64,000 bases of DNA from Albugo candida (GCA_905220665.1 CAJNAR010000019.1:210142-274141), one strand, 5' to 3'. Positions 34,220 through 45,849 are shown, counted from the first letter of the stretch. Translations and numbers: made by a program. The notes: a model not told the origin generated them from the letters alone.

Positions 34220-37200
34220 TTAAACACCGACCAGCCCGCGTGCAACTTCCACCTCTTCGCCTTGTTGTGATGCAAAGTAGTTGAATATCTGCTCAAGAGT
34301 TGTCTGCGAAACAGCATACTCACGTATGTGGCACTCATCTTTTCCCTTCTCAATGCATTTGAAGACATTGGAGAGTCGTAATGCTACGTTAGGGTCCCCA
34401 GTAAGCCTGTAACGGCTCAGGTCATTTTGACGTTCGAGTAATTCCACGCTCGATGGACCAAATGAGGATTTCAAGAATGAGTCCATCGCGAGAAATCGTG
34501 CTTCTGTCAACCACCAGGAGCAAAATTGCTCCGGTCGAATTAATCCATCTCTCTCGATTATCGATGCAACGATGTATCCCGTCGAGTGCTTTGAAGTGAT
34601 CTTGTCAAACCAGGATGAATCACCCAAGCGGTCACAAGCATCAAGTAGATGATCCTTGGAGATCTCAGCCCCTACCTCACCTTCCGAGAGCTGAAATCGA
34701 TCCTGAGCGAGTTTTAATACCTCTGACATTGTAGGCTGTTGAAGTTTGACTTCGAGCATGACGCCGTTTCCATAGCGAGATTTCAAATGCTGAACGCTTC
34801 CTAAACACCGCAAACGGCCACCCACCATAATGCCAACCCGCGTGCATAAAGCTTCACATTCTTCCATGCTGTGAGTCGTGAGTACAATCGTCGACTCTTT
34901 TGTATGTGTGGAAATATTAGCAATCACGTTCCACATGAAGCGTCTTGAGACAGGATCCATGCCCGTCGATGGCTCATCGAGGAAGATAATGCGCGGTGAC
35001 CCGATCATTGCAATCGCCACCGACAGCTTCCTTTTATTCCCTCCACTTAATGTGCCTGCTAATTTGTGCTCAAAATCGTCCAAATTCATTTGATGCATTA
35101 AAGTATCAGTGACGTCCTTCAATTGCGCTTTTGCAACACCTTTGATGCGAGCAAACAGCTCGAGGTGCTCTCGAACCGAGAGAAGTTCATAAAGTGCATC
35201 AAACTGCGGACAATATCCGATTAGCTGTCTTACTTGCAATTGCTGAGTCAAAATGTCGTAGCCCCCTAGACTTCCACCTCCAGCCGTAGGAAGTATATCA
35301 CCAGTCATCATCTTCATTGTAGTTGTCTTACCAGCCCCGTTGATGCCGAGAAACCCAAAACATTCGCCTTTGGGTAAACCGAAGGATAGATCTCGAACCG
35401 CTACTTTATTTCCTTTGTAAACCTTACGAATTCCTCGCAAAACAACAGAATCATTATCAGCAAGTCCACGCCTGACACGTTCAGCTTCGGCTCCAACATC
35501 TTCTTCTTCCTGAAATGGTGCATCCTGGATATTGGGGTCTTTGAAGACGGCTGCCTTAATTTTCGGAAAGCTAAGAAGATAGTCAATTCCGACAGCGAGG
35601 CTCAGATACAACACCGTATCAATGGCTTGGTAAAGTAGCTCCCATCCCATCAAGTCCATAGAATATGGGCTGCTGGCCCCAGTCAGAAGCAGTGCAGCTT
35701 TGATCTCATGCACTGATAAATTCAATAGTCCAGCTCCAAGACAATACAAAGGAGAGAGACGATAGAAAAATTTGAGAACCTTGTTGACACCTTTGCTCGA
35801 CTCGAATATATCGAGAACGAATGATACAACAAGTAGTCCCAGGCCGAAGATGAAATTGACCATGATAATGTAGGTTTGAGAGGAGCTGTGTTCACGAAAA
35901 AAGTAAGTGCATACGTAGGAAAATGGACATATTGCTAGTCCAAATAGAAAAAAGTTCAGAACGACTGCTCCGTATGTTTCATCGGTGCATCCAATACAGT
36001 CCTTCCCTGTCAAGGAGGCAATTTCAAAGGCTTGTATCATGATAATGGCAGCCAAAAATGGTATAATATAAGTGATAAAGTCCCAGATGTAATTGGCAAT
36101 CCAAAATGCTGGAAGACTGACACCTGAAACGAGTTGTTGGTGCTTGCAATTATGCTCTGGTTGCTTTTCTTTGACCAGGAACCCAACCACGGATGTTGGG
36201 AAAAACGCAAACGCGATCACAATGAATAAGCACGATATAAAAGATAAAAATGAGCCACGAACCGATAAACTTGCTGCAGTGTAAGGTAATGGATACGAGT
36301 TTACTTGTAGTGTCAATGGCGATGATGTTGAAGTGCGAGATATAACTCTACCATTATTGGAGAGTAATCGATACAAAGCCTGGTCTATCTGAGCCTTAAA
36401 AAGCACAGCAGCATGAGCAACACTGGTGTTAATAGAGGTGTGATATCCAAATACGTGGTCTACTTCTGATGCATGGATGAGAAACCCTCCATATTGGCCA
36501 GGATAAGGCTTGGTGCGGACATTTTCAGTAGTGCCCGAGACTTCGCCAAAGCCCCTTGCATAAACTTTTTCTCCAAAGCGCAAGCAATATCCGGTAGAAT
36601 CTGTTGCATTGAAACTCGGAGGACTATACTCTACGCCAAAAACTTGTGCTTGAGGTGATGGATAAGGTGGACTTCGAAAGCTTTCGTTGCTTATTGCATC
36701 AGTAATTCCACCAGTGTATAACCGACTCATAACTTGAGAGCACATATTACCCTCATCTGATCCGTGACAGTAATATGGCACAATCATGTCGCTCCCAAAT
36801 CGGAGCTTGTCCGATGTCACGGCAAGTTTTTCATCATTCTTTGTCAAGGAGCTACTTTTCAGGATAATAAAGCCTGCTAATAGAAGTGCCACCGGAAGAA
36901 GCCCACTGAAGATAACAACTCGGCGGTCACGTTTTGCGATCCGAAAGCGTTTCAGGATTAGAGCTTCTAGATGACCCAGGAATTTCGCTCTACTTCCGAG
37001 TTCTGGTTGAGATTGCGCAGGTGCAGATTGATGTGTCGGAGGTGCTCTAACTTCTTTCTCCAATGTGTGTTGATTGGATTCATCTGATGCTTCAGCAACT
37101 TTAATAAAGACCTCCTCGAGTGTAGTCACTGAGATCCCATAGGAAAGCAATCCAAGTTCAGTAAGTTGGTTATCTAGTGCTTCAAACATGACGGCAAATC

Positions 37201-40162
37201 GGCCGGATTCAGCCGCGGGTAGTTGAAAAGCAATTTCAGCTCCTACGTTGCTCAAGACGCGTGCAGTAGGTATATGTCCGAGTATGAACGCTTCCAGCTC
37301 ACTCTCTCGACAATCTCCGTTCTTGACTAGTGTGAAGTTATAGCCTGCTCCATATCGGTTTTTAAGAAACAAAGATGATCCACAACAGCGAAGTTCTCCT
37401 TCAGCCATTATAGCGATACGATCACCTAGAATGTCAGCCTCATCCATAAAATGGGTGGTAAGAACTATTACTCGGTTCTGTCGATTATTCAAGAGTGTCT
37501 CCCACGTACTGCGTCGACTATAGGGATCCATACCGGATGTGGGCTCGTCAAGAAACACTAATGAGCTGTCACCCAAGAGACTGATAGCGACGGATAATTT
37601 TCGCTTCATTCCGCCAGAAAGGGAAGCAGATAAAACCTGACGCTTTTCTGTGAGACCGACTTCCTTGATTTTGGAACTAATTATCTCTTTCAGCTCACTT
37701 CCATGATATCCCTTTATACGAGCATAAAACATCAAATGCTCCTCTACTGTCAGCAGCGAGTATAGCACATCATGCTGGAAGCATAAGCCTAGTGATTGCC
37801 GTATACTGCCTAGGTCATTCTTTAGGGATAATCCTCCAAAAGATGCATCACCTCCACTCGGTGCAAGCATCCCTGTCAGCATCGATATAAGTGTCGTCTT
37901 CCCTGCACCATTATGACCTAGTAAGCAGGTGATTTGACCTTTGTACATCGATAAACTCATGCCTTTAACGGCTACTTTAGTCCCTCCTGGAACTGCAAAC
38001 TCTTTTTTGATATCTTTTATTACCAGAGCGTCTCCGTTTTGTTCTTGATTTGATAAATCAGCACTCACAGGCTCCACATGGTCGTTCGAGACGGTGGGCA
38101 CCCCTCTAGCATCCAGTTCGGCCGCAGCCATTATCTTTTGCTTCCCGCGTAGCCCTCTCCAGTAAGCTCGAGATATAGGGAAGTACCATTTTTCGGTCGT
38201 CCCGAACTCTTTTGGAAGAACTCGGTCAAAGTATAGACCCAAAATCGTATACAGCAGTAAATCCAGAATTAAGAACCCGATGCAAGTATTGAATGTAAAA
38301 TTATCCACAAGCTCATTGGCATTCCCAAAGTTGATGCCAATTCCCGTAGACTCAGCTTTTGCCAACTGATCCACTCCCAGCGCCAATGCCACTGGTGACA
38401 ATAAACAAGCTGCGCTTTTGGAACCCAAATTTGTACTTGGAGTGAGAGCCGAGGATATGAAATACATCAAAAAGAAAAGGACAATGCCAGTAAATGATCC
38501 AGTTCTAGCGCGTGAAAATAAACTGCTGATGAGATATCCAAACGCCAAGACGCTCAAGCTGAAGAAAAAGAAGAAAAAGAACAATAAAACGATGTCACTA
38601 TTGGCAAAGATGCCAATTTTGCCGCCAATTGATTGTAGAACGCTAGCAATGAAGTATATTATAATATATGTCAGATACCATGATGCGAATATAGCAGGTT
38701 CGTTCACTCCGAGAATCTTCATATATTCTTTTGACCTTGATTCCTTCTCCTGAATCAGCACTGTGAGAATCCGGGAGATAGCGTACAAGTACGACAAAAT
38801 GAATAACAATGCAAAGACGTTGCTTATAGATTCGTAAAATGGGGAAGAAATAAAGGACTGGCTCGGAAACGGGGACACCGTGGATCCAAACATAACTTGT
38901 GGCATTATCCGCAGTGGTTTGAGTAAGATTTCTTGTTGCTCGGAACTCATATTTAGCACCTCGGTACGAGCAGCAGCTCGACTAGAAAATGCGAAAGAGA
39001 GTGTATTAATGATCACAAAATCTTTCTGGATGGTTTCCAAGAATTTCTCGTCGAGTGATTGTGATGCTTTCGAAATGGCATCGATTTGTTGACAATTTCC
39101 GGTCGTAGTTTTGGTAATTGAATTCCAGTCAGGCATACATGTCAAAAACCGCGTGACAAGTGTCTGCAATGTCGAGAATCCCCGAAGAGTGTATTGGGAG
39201 TAGTATTCAGTATTGATTAGACGCTGAAATGGAGACTCGAATGCAGGATCGCCAAGTGTATGAGGCACACTGCTTTGTGAACTTCGATCCAACGTTGCAT
39301 TCATTCGGATTGAAAATTCAATATCCATATACTTGCCGATCATATCTTCATCTGGATATCGTTCAAATACAATCGCGGCATAGATTTTTGGGTTAGAAAT
39401 AGACATGCCGTATTCTCGGCTAGTGATATAGGATTCCAAGCTAGTTTCATCATCAAAAAATAGCACACTATCTTCAATAGAGGGTATCATGAGTTGACCT
39501 TCAATAGTTGAGATATTGCTTCTGGAAACTGGTGTCCTTGGATACCAAGTTTTTAGAGTTTCAAAGTAGTAACGACGTGTAAAGGTATTGTCTGGGGCAA
39601 TGGCAAGCTTGTATATAACTTGTATTCTATCTCGACAGTCTGGTGGTATTAATCGAGCCGATACAATGGAAGAGTTGATTCCCACCGAACCATTCAACGC
39701 TATCAGCTCTTTGCATCGTTTAGTAGCTAATGGATTATCTGGAATAGGAAGTAGGGCTTCAGCAGTACGTAAGCCTAGGTAGAGTAACAGTCCTGACATG
39801 CTCAACTCTGTCATGACGTATTTACCAGCAGGTAACCATCCATTAAAAACATTCAGCTTGAGATCCCTGAGCGTCGTGGTTCCGGGACTAAACAAATTAT
39901 AACTAGTGCCTCTGTTTTCATCTCCACTCGATTTTGTCGTATCACTCCACCCTGATGGAACTGAGATATCCGAAGTGAGAGATTTAAGCCCGCTTGTCAA
40001 AATCACAAAGCAAACAGGTAATAAGATCTCTAATGCCGTTGCAATTGGTTGTCGACGCTTTATCATCCAATTCTTCCATAGTAAAGTACGAAGATGTGAA
40101 AGACTAGAAGCAGGTTTCCTGCGTGATAATAAGGGTCTTTCGCGAGAGCTCGTCGACACCAT
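34220..40162 (-). CDS. ABCA-family full-length ABC transporter
   Basis: ABC transporter of subfamily A, which typically moves lipids across membranes. A single exon of 1,980 residues encodes two TMD-NBD halves. The N-terminus has the ABCA hallmark LLWKNWMIKRRQP, then one TM helix and a large extracytoplasmic loop (about 70-420). NBD1 has Walker A GHNGAGKTT (about 747), signature LSGGMKRKLS and Walker B LVFLDEPTSGMDP. NBD2 has Walker A GINGAGKTT (about 1605), signature LSGGNKRKLS and Walker B IIFLDEPSTGMDP. Both H-loops are present (TTHFMDE, TTHSMEE). An eight-Phe run sits in one helix of TMD1 (near 38550-38575). No intron is needed over 5.9 kb. It is divergent from the diaminopimelate decarboxylase gene. 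Confidence 0.95.
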   Translation of the reverse strand: MVSTSSRERPLLSRRKPASSLSHLRTLLWKNWMIKRRQPIATALEILLPVCFVILTSGLKSLTSDISVPSGWSDTTKSSGDENRGTSYNLFSPGTTTLRDLKLNVFNGWLPAGKYVMTELSMSGLLLYLGLRTAEALLPIPDNPLATKRCKELIALNGSVGINSSIVSARLIPPDCRDRIQVIYKLAIAPDNTFTRRYYFETLKTWYPRTPVSRSNISTIEGQLMIPSIEDSVLFFDDETSLESYITSREYGMSISNPKIYAAIVFERYPDEDMIGKYMDIEFSIRMNATLDRSSQSSVPHTLGDPAFESPFQRLINTEYYSQYTLRGFSTLQTLVTRFLTCMPDWNSITKTTTGNCQQIDAISKASQSLDEKFLETIQKDFVIINTLSFAFSSRAAARTEVLNMSSEQQEILLKPLRIMPQVMFGSTVSPFPSQSFISSPFYESISNVFALLFILSYLYAISRILTVLIQEKESRSKEYMKILGVNEPAIFASWYLTYIIIYFIASVLQSIGGKIGIFANSDIVLLFFFFFFFSLSVLAFGYLISSLFSRARTGSFTGIVLFFLMYFISSALTPSTNLGSKSAACLLSPVALALGVDQLAKAESTGIGINFGNANELVDNFTFNTCIGFLILDLLLYTILGLYFDRVLPKEFGTTEKWYFPISRAYWRGLRGKQKIMAAAELDARGVPTVSNDHVEPVSADLSNQEQNGDALVIKDIKKEFAVPGGTKVAVKGMSLSMYKGQITCLLGHNGAGKTTLISMLTGMLAPSGGDASFGGLSLKNDLGSIRQSLGLCFQHDVLYSLLTVEEHLMFYARIKGYHGSELKEIISSKIKEVGLTEKRQVLSASLSGGMKRKLSVAISLLGDSSLVFLDEPTSGMDPYSRRSTWETLLNNRQNRVIVLTTHFMDEADILGDRIAIMAEGELRCCGSSLFLKNRYGAGYNFTLVKNGDCRESELEAFILGHIPTARVLSNVGAEIAFQLPAAESGRFAVMFEALDNQLTELGLLSYGISVTTLEEVFIKVAEASDESNQHTLEKEVRAPPTHQSAPAQSQPELGSRAKFLGHLEALILKRFRIAKRDRRVVIFSGLLPVALLLAGFIILKSSSLTKNDEKLAVTSDKLRFGSDMIVPYYCHGSDEGNMCSQVMSRLYTGGITDAISNESFRSPPYPSPQAQVFGVEYSPPSFNATDSTGYCLRFGEKVYARGFGEVSGTTENVRTKPYPGQYGGFLIHASEVDHVFGYHTSINTSVAHAAVLFKAQIDQALYRLLSNNGRVISRTSTSSPLTLQVNSYPLPYTAASLSVRGSFLSFISCLFIVIAFAFFPTSVVGFLVKEKQPEHNCKHQQLVSGVSLPAFWIANYIWDFITYIIPFLAAIIMIQAFEIASLTGKDCIGCTDETYGAVVLNFFLFGLAICPFSYVCTYFFREHSSSQTYIIMVNFIFGLGLLVVSFVLDIFESSKGVNKVLKFFYRLSPLYCLGAGLLNLSVHEIKAALLLTGASSPYSMDLMGWELLYQAIDTVLYLSLAVGIDYLLSFPKIKAAVFKDPNIQDAPFQEEEDVGAEAERVRRGLADNDSVVLRGIRKVYKGNKVAVRDLSFGLPKGECFGFLGINGAGKTTTMKMMTGDILPTAGGGSLGGYDILTQQLQVRQLIGYCPQFDALYELLSVREHLELFARIKGVAKAQLKDVTDTLMHQMNLDDFEHKLAGTLSGGNKRKLSVAIAMIGSPRIIFLDEPSTGMDPVSRRFMWNVIANISTHTKESTIVLTTHSMEECEALCTRVGIMVGGRLRCLGSVQHLKSRYGNGVMLEVKLQQPTMSEVLKLAQDRFQLSEGEVGAEISKDHLLDACDRLGDSSWFDKITSKHSTGYIVASIIERDGLIRPEQFCSWWLTEARFLAMDSFLKSSFGPSSVELLERQNDLSRYRLTGDPNVALRLSNVFKCIEKGKDECHIREYAVSQTTLEQIFNYFASQQGEEVEVARGLVGV

Positions 40163-40571
40163 TCAAATTCAGCTTTTTTGATACAAATAACGCCAAGTAG
40201 TAGCATGAAGGACGCAGAAAGACGTTTTTCTGCAAGTCTTGATCGTCGGTTCATAGAGACTATTCGGCCTGTCGTTCTTCTACTTGGACCGGTTCAGCGA
40301 GACTAATAGGAAACTTTTATGATGCTGTGTAATTTAAGGAGTGCAATAACTTGCTTTGAAAACGCTAGTAGATGAATTTATTCTGACTCTCACTCGATTG
40401 CTATCCTGCACTAATTTCCACTTGATTGAGCTTGATTGCTATACCTACACTTTTGCGAGCTCGTTGATGACTTTACCAGAGGTAGCAGCGCATGTGCGTG
40501 ATTGGCCTAAAAAACTGATTAAGAGCGAATCAAAACAAATCAAAGCAAGAACTTGATTGGACTCGATCGAC
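40163..40571. promoter_or_regulatory. Divergent promoter region, ABCA and diaminopimelate decarboxylase
   Basis: About 410 bp between divergent starts. The decarboxylase frame extends upstream only through TTG, so the ATG at 40572 is taken. No specific site identified. Confidence 0.4.
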
Positions 40572-42064
40572 ATGCCAATTCCACTTCCAGGCGAAACGGA
40601 GGCACAGCTCACGTCGCTGGCGTCTACTTATGGTACACCGTTGCAGTTATATGACGAGAAATCAATTCGCGGGAATGCGAAAAATTTGATTGAGACGTTT
40701 CGACGCCAGTTTACTGATTTTCGAGAGTATTTCGCTGTCAAAGCTCTACCAAATCCTGCAATTATCAAAATCCTACACCAGGAAGGTTGCGGCATGGATT
40801 GCTCATCAACGGCGGAGCTTCACATTTGCGAGGAACTTGGAATCGATGGAAAAGACATTATGTTTACGTCAAATTTCACCTCCAAGGCACGTTACCTACC
40901 GTCAGTCATGTAAAGCTGAATTCTTAGTGTCTCCACATGATACAGGAAGATCTAGCGACAGCTTATGATCAAAACGTTATCATCAACCTCGATGGTACGA
41001 AGACACATGGTGTGATTCTCACTGTTACCAACCTAATTGTTCACCTGCTCAGACATTTCCTTAATTGATGCTCTGGTTGATGTGCGTGGAAAATGTCCAG
41101 ATCTGATCTCTTTTCGATTGAACCCGGGATTAGGACGAACAGACTCTGAGACTGTCTCTAATGTCCTTGGGGGTCCTGATGCAAAATTTGGTGTGGCACC
41201 CTTCCAAGTGAGTCGATTATTTATACAGGAGTTTGGATAATGACTGAGTGTTACTAGATTGTTGAAGCTTACCGAAAAGCTAAACAGGCAGGAGCAAAGC
41301 GTTTTGGAATCCATATGATGACCGGCTCTTGTGTGATGGATCAAGACTACTGGAGCCAAACGGTCACTATTCTTATCGACACTGTCGCTAAGCTACGACA
41401 TGAGCTTGGAATTGAATTCGAATTTGTCAACCTTGGTGGTGGCCTTGGAATTCCGTACCACCCCGACGATAAACCTGTCGATATCGATTCCATCAGCAAG
41501 ATGCTGCGACAGCTTTTCGATGATGCCAAAGTAAAGCATAACTTATCACAACTTCCTCAGCTTTGCATGGAGAATGGTCGTTACATGACAGGACCATTTG
41601 GATGGTTGATAACACGTTGTCAAGCTATCAAAGAATCGTATGGACGCTATTACGGTGTTGACGCATGCATGGCGAATTTGATGCGACCTGGAATGTACAA
41701 TTCTTACCATCACATCACGATCCCAGTTCGCGAAAATAATGCGGAAAGATCACCTTCCCATGTAGTCGGGACCTTGTGTGAGAATAATGATTGGTTTGCC
41801 AAAAACCGATCTCTGCCGAAGGCGCAAGTGGGTGATCTTTTCGTCATATACGACACGGGAGCACATGCACATTCTATGGGTTTCCAGTACAATGGAAAGT
41901 TGCGAGCTCCCGAAGTGCTAATTCTCCGCGACAATACTCCATTTGTCATGTACGTACTTGAAAAGCTTGACGGTGCTGGATTGGTTCTCATCACTATGTG
42001 CAGACGCGAAAGAGAAACTTACGAAGCGCTATATGGAAATTGTGTCTTACCTCCTGGCATATGA
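40572..42064 (+). CDS. lysA: Diaminopimelate decarboxylase
   Basis: PLP enzyme that decarboxylates meso-diaminopimelate to L-lysine, the last step of the DAP pathway. Exons 40572-40886, 40946-40994, 41053-41207 and 41258-42064; 441 residues in one frame. Introns are 59, 58 and 50 nt, and the first uses a GC donor. PLP lysine K57 lies in FAVKALPNP. The glycine-rich NLGGGLGIPY, ENGRYMTGPFG, VDACMANLMRPGMY, LCENNDWFA (the catalytic Cys position) and VGDLFVIYDTGAHAHSMGFQYNG are all in the order of the family. GGGLGIPY and the CEN.D / YDTGA blocks fit DAP decarboxylase better than ornithine decarboxylase. Oomycetes are known to make lysine by the DAP route. Confidence 0.88.
40887..40945 (+). other. 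GC-AG intron in the decarboxylase gene
   Basis: The exon end TCCAAG is followed by GCACGT, and the intron ends ATACAG before GAAGATCTA. Only this junction keeps the family sequence FTSK-EDLATAYDQN in frame. The nearby GT at 40891 gives the wrong frame. All other introns resolved in this window use GT. Confidence 0.75.
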
Positions 42065-42396
42065 GTCAAGTGCTTCAGATTCAGTATTCCTCTAATTTCT
42101 TTCTGTTCAAAACAGATCCGCTTTAAAGAGTAAAAACTAGGCTTCGATAGCAACATCATGAGCAATATAGAGTAGCTGCGCGAAAAACAATTCTTATTCG
42201 AGTACTTCCACGCACACGATGATAACTCAAATAAAAGAGATTGTATAGACAAGTTAATACATTTCTAGAAAATGTCGATATAGCTGTACAGTACCCCAGG
42301 AGCACGCAACACTGCCCTTGACCCACTTGTAGATTATATTTTGAGACTAAATTGTCCACAGCAATGCGTGCCACTGTTGATCTTTCATTAACAGGC
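42065..42396. other. Convergent 3' intergenic region
   Basis: 332 bp between converging stop codons of the decarboxylase and the membrane protein. It presumably holds both polyadenylation regions. Small ORFs only. Confidence 0.4.
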
Positions 42397-43383
42397 TCAA
42401 ATTCCTTGCGCCCAGTCATCATCGTCTCCCCATGCAGCTCCTTCCATTCCACCATCAGCGGCACTGAGATCAATCAATTCTGCGGAGGAATCCGTGCTTG
42501 TCGGTATTTTGGACATGGAGCCATTTGTACATTGTTGCAGATACAGGGGTACTTGATGAGAATGCTTTATTTCTGGAACCATACCAAATTTCTACAAAAT
42601 AGGTCACATGTCGGCAATCATATCGGTAGCAGCACATCGAAACATCAATTTGAAGCTTACACTGAACACATCATGCTTCTGCTGTACAGACTCAGAAGGT
42701 GATCCAGGACCCTCGGAAATAACTGATTCATCCAGCTGTTCAGTATGTCGTGGTTGGTCTTGTAGTGTAGATTCAATCGTGGCTGGTTTCAGTTGTACGC
42801 CATCATTCAGAGCACGAATCGAACGGGGCGGCGATTCTGGAAGCCCATACTCACTATTTTCCGACCGTTCTTTCGGCTCTTCTCCGTCCCATTCATCCCA
42901 TTCGTTCTTGTCATCATCCTCACCCGCAGCATTATCGATCCGAGTGTATTGGCCCTTACTCTTTTCTTCTTCTACGTTGGGGCCCTTTGATGTTGTAACA
43001 GTCTCAGATTGACTCCAGCCAAGTTTTCGTTTTCGACCACACAGAATAAGAAATACAGCACATAAGCCAAACGCAGCTACAAAAAGTAAAGGATTCACTT
43101 TTTCGATTCTACCACTAGCTGTGTCAAGTGACAAAGTGTTATTCCCTCGAGGCGACTTGAAACTTCCAGAGCGTATGTTGGTTGTTGTTTCATTGTCCTC
43201 ATGAAAAGAGAGATCAGCTGGAGTTTGTTTACCCGAAGGTGCAACTAATTCCTGATCGCTAGGTAGTGCTAATGGCAGATCGATAGAAGCCACGCCCTTT
43301 TCCGAAGTAGCACTCTCATCAGGATCCCTTTTATCACGTGTATCTTCATCATTGCGCTTCAATTGTCTCAATTGTGGTGTCAT
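42397..43383 (-). CDS. Single-pass membrane protein with acidic tail, function unknown
   Basis: Exons 43383-42661 and 42591-42397, intron 69 nt, 305 residues. The N-terminal 95 residues are polar and basic/acidic. One transmembrane helix is at 97-116 (NPLLFVAAFGLCAVFLILC), flanked by RKRK. The C-terminal 190 residues are acidic and Trp-bearing, with WDEWDGEEP and a terminal GAAWGDDDDWAQGI that could be a trafficking or adaptor-binding motif. No signal peptide starts at this ATG; an unseen upstream exon is possible. The family is not recognised. Confidence 0.65.
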
Positions 43384-43715
43384 ATGCCGTAAATGTAGTG
43401 CAGAGAATTGGTTAAATCAGCGCTTAGCACGCAGTTAATTTGGTGTTACCAATCTAAAAGGAGCGTCCTGAAGTGAAGTCTACACAATATAATAGGCATG
43501 TGCAACGAAGACATTCATAAAGGCACTGACAATGCCAAATTTTACGACTTTTTTTCTTCGTTTCGTAATTGCAATTTCACAGCGACAACAATTTTTGATG
43601 TGGTAGTTAGGGAGCTCGTATAAGAAGAGATTTTAATATAACGTCAGCATTGTGCCGAATTCCTTGCAAAGTCATCGCTAGTATTTAACCGGTATACTTG
43701 GTTCGATATCGAGTC
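43384..43715. promoter_or_regulatory. Divergent promoter region, membrane protein and TRPML-like channel
   Basis: 332 bp between divergent starts. The channel frame opens at a TTG at 43698, so the ATG at 43716 was chosen. Confidence 0.4.
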
Positions 43716-45849
43716 ATGAAAGATTATGAAAACTTGCATCACAGACTTGGCTCATCGTCTTCCTCATGTAATGATCGTTCGTCATCGTCGACGGAATCTA
43801 CAGTTCTGCATAAGAGGAACAAAGAAAAAGGTCTTACTAGAAAGCTAATAAAACCATCTTCTCGTTCGAGATCTCGCAAAGGAAAACCAGCACACTACAG
43901 TTATCATAGATCGCAGCTCACATTACTAGAACGTTTGTTATTATCGTCTTGGGAAAAATGGAAGCGTCATAGGCGATTCCCATACAAGCTTTTTCTTCAC
44001 GTATCGCTTTTGACACTCACATTGCTTCAAATCGGTCTATATGATGCGGCGAATTCGGCGTATATTCGTACTTCACTGGATAACTGGTAATCATCAAGCT
44101 ATCTACCTTGATTCAGAGCGATTTAAAATTCTCTGTACGCAGGCACCACTACTTCCTCCCTCAAAATTTTGCAGGCAATGATATTGCTCTCATCACAAGT
44201 CCTCATCAAGATTTTTACACGTTGAACAGCACCATCGATGCCCTCTACTATGTTCGCAATGCATACTTCGAAGTCGTTAAATCATCAATAGCAAATTATC
44301 ATCATGTATATCTACGAAATGGGAGTGTCTTGCCCATGACTCTGACGATACAATCAAGAATGGATAATGGCCAACAAGTCGAGAAACAATTCAAAATTTT
44401 TACCAACAAGGGAGATATTGGTCCGTTTCACGCAAATATGAGCGTTCCAGATCGAAAGTCTGTGCTTCAAAAAGTACTGGCGATGAGTTTGATGATTAGG
44501 ATACGTGATCTACAGCTTGGTGAGGATTCTGGGAGTACATATGAGGAATGCTATGAATGGGAGCTAGTAATGCAATTCAAAGTGATCAAGAGAAAGAGCA
44601 AAATAAGGTCCGTCAATTCTCCCCTAGTATTGGGTGCTTTAGTTTGACCTTATACTGATACCATACCCATGATCTGATCAGATTGATGTTTGCAAGTGCA
44701 AAGGTCGAAACTTGTGATTCAATGAAGGGAGGGTCTGCCACCTATATTTTTATTGGATTGAATGCTATCATTGCGGTTGTATGCTTCGTATACATGGCAT
44801 TGAGTTTCCGTGCCATTCGGAGGTCGTTAAAGTTGTATGTTTTTTCAACTTCATATTCCTCAGACGCTGGTTTCATCGATATTGCAGAATTTCTCGCACA
44901 GGTCAGTTATTACAGGATTGCGGGGAGCAAGAAATATTGAACGGGGACACTCCTGCAAGCGAAGAACTACCTTCTTATGTTAAAAGGTGTGATGACAAAA
45001 AGACTCATCTATATAAGAAAGCACCTTATCTAGCTCGGGATCGTCACTCGGAACAATGGCTGAATATGTCTTTAAAACTAAAGCTTAGCCTGTTTAATAC
45101 CCTGTAAGTGTCACTTGATATGTTGGAAATGCTTTGATTATACACACGGTTGTAGGCAAGTCGTCATATTCATATCCTTGATATCCTTACTGCTGTGCTC
45201 GTTGTGGAGCTTAATGGTGGTGAAAGATCATATACCGCTTCAGTATCCTCATCGCCTGATGTATGGTAGCGGTATTCTTTCGCTATGGATCACTATTGTG
45301 GGCTATTTGGAGCACAATTCGTACTTATACTCTATAGTCTTGACATTGAGGTGGGCCATTCCAAGAGTTACGAAATTTCTCATCGGGGTTTTTCCTCTCT
45401 TTTTTGGATACACTCTTTTCGGCACCATATATTTCGGATCTCAAGTTGAAGAGTTTGGGACTATCACCTCGTCCATGGTGACACTATTTGCGGTGATGAA
45501 TGGAGATGTTGTATTGGACACTTTTGAGACTTTATCAAGTCACTCCTTCAACATCATTGGGAACATATACTTGTTCTCGTTTATCGCTTTGTCGATATAC
45601 GTCGTCCTGAACATCTTTATAGCACTTGTGGAAGAAGCGTTTTTCGCAAGCCGAGCTAGTCGAAGAAGTTTGGATGTACTATTATCCGATGCAACGAAAC
45701 CATCGTCAACATCCCCTTCCAAAGACTCCTCATCGACAGAACTTGTTCAGATCATCAAGACGCTGATAGAAAAGTCCAACATGCAAAGAGAGAAAGTCTT
45801 TGAGTCCAACTATGTGAACAGGAGTCATTCATCGCTCGATGATATCTAG
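43716..45849 (+). CDS. Mucolipin (TRPML)-like cation channel
   Basis: Predicted endolysosomal cation channel, 632 residues. Exons 43716-44086, 44143-44607, 44682-44834, 44888-45103 and 45156-45849; introns of 56, 74, 53 and 52 nt. A basic N-terminus precedes TM1 (LFLHVSLLTLTLLQIGLY). A large luminal domain of about 200 residues follows (KGDIGPFHANMSVP, CYEWELVMQFK), then S2 (ATYIFIGLNAIIAVVCFVYMAL), S3-S5 and the pore. The pore filter region reads LFAVMNGDVV, close to the SLINGDD of animal mucolipins. S6 is YLFSFIALSIYVVLNIFIALVEEAF, as in the family. At the third intron a 29-nt alternative was rejected because the 53-nt option leads into a long open frame. Confidence 0.85.

Noticed and set aside
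40572..42064. Ornithine decarboxylase
   Set aside because: Same PLP fold family, but NLGGGLGIPY, the LCENNDWFA block and YDTGAHAHSMGFQYNG follow diaminopimelate decarboxylase; the first exon block FAVKALPNP also fits that group.
44835..44863. 29-nt intron in the TRPML-like gene
   Set aside because: The 53-nt alternative matches local intron size and keeps a long open frame (LLQDCGEQEILNGD); 29 nt would be unusually small.
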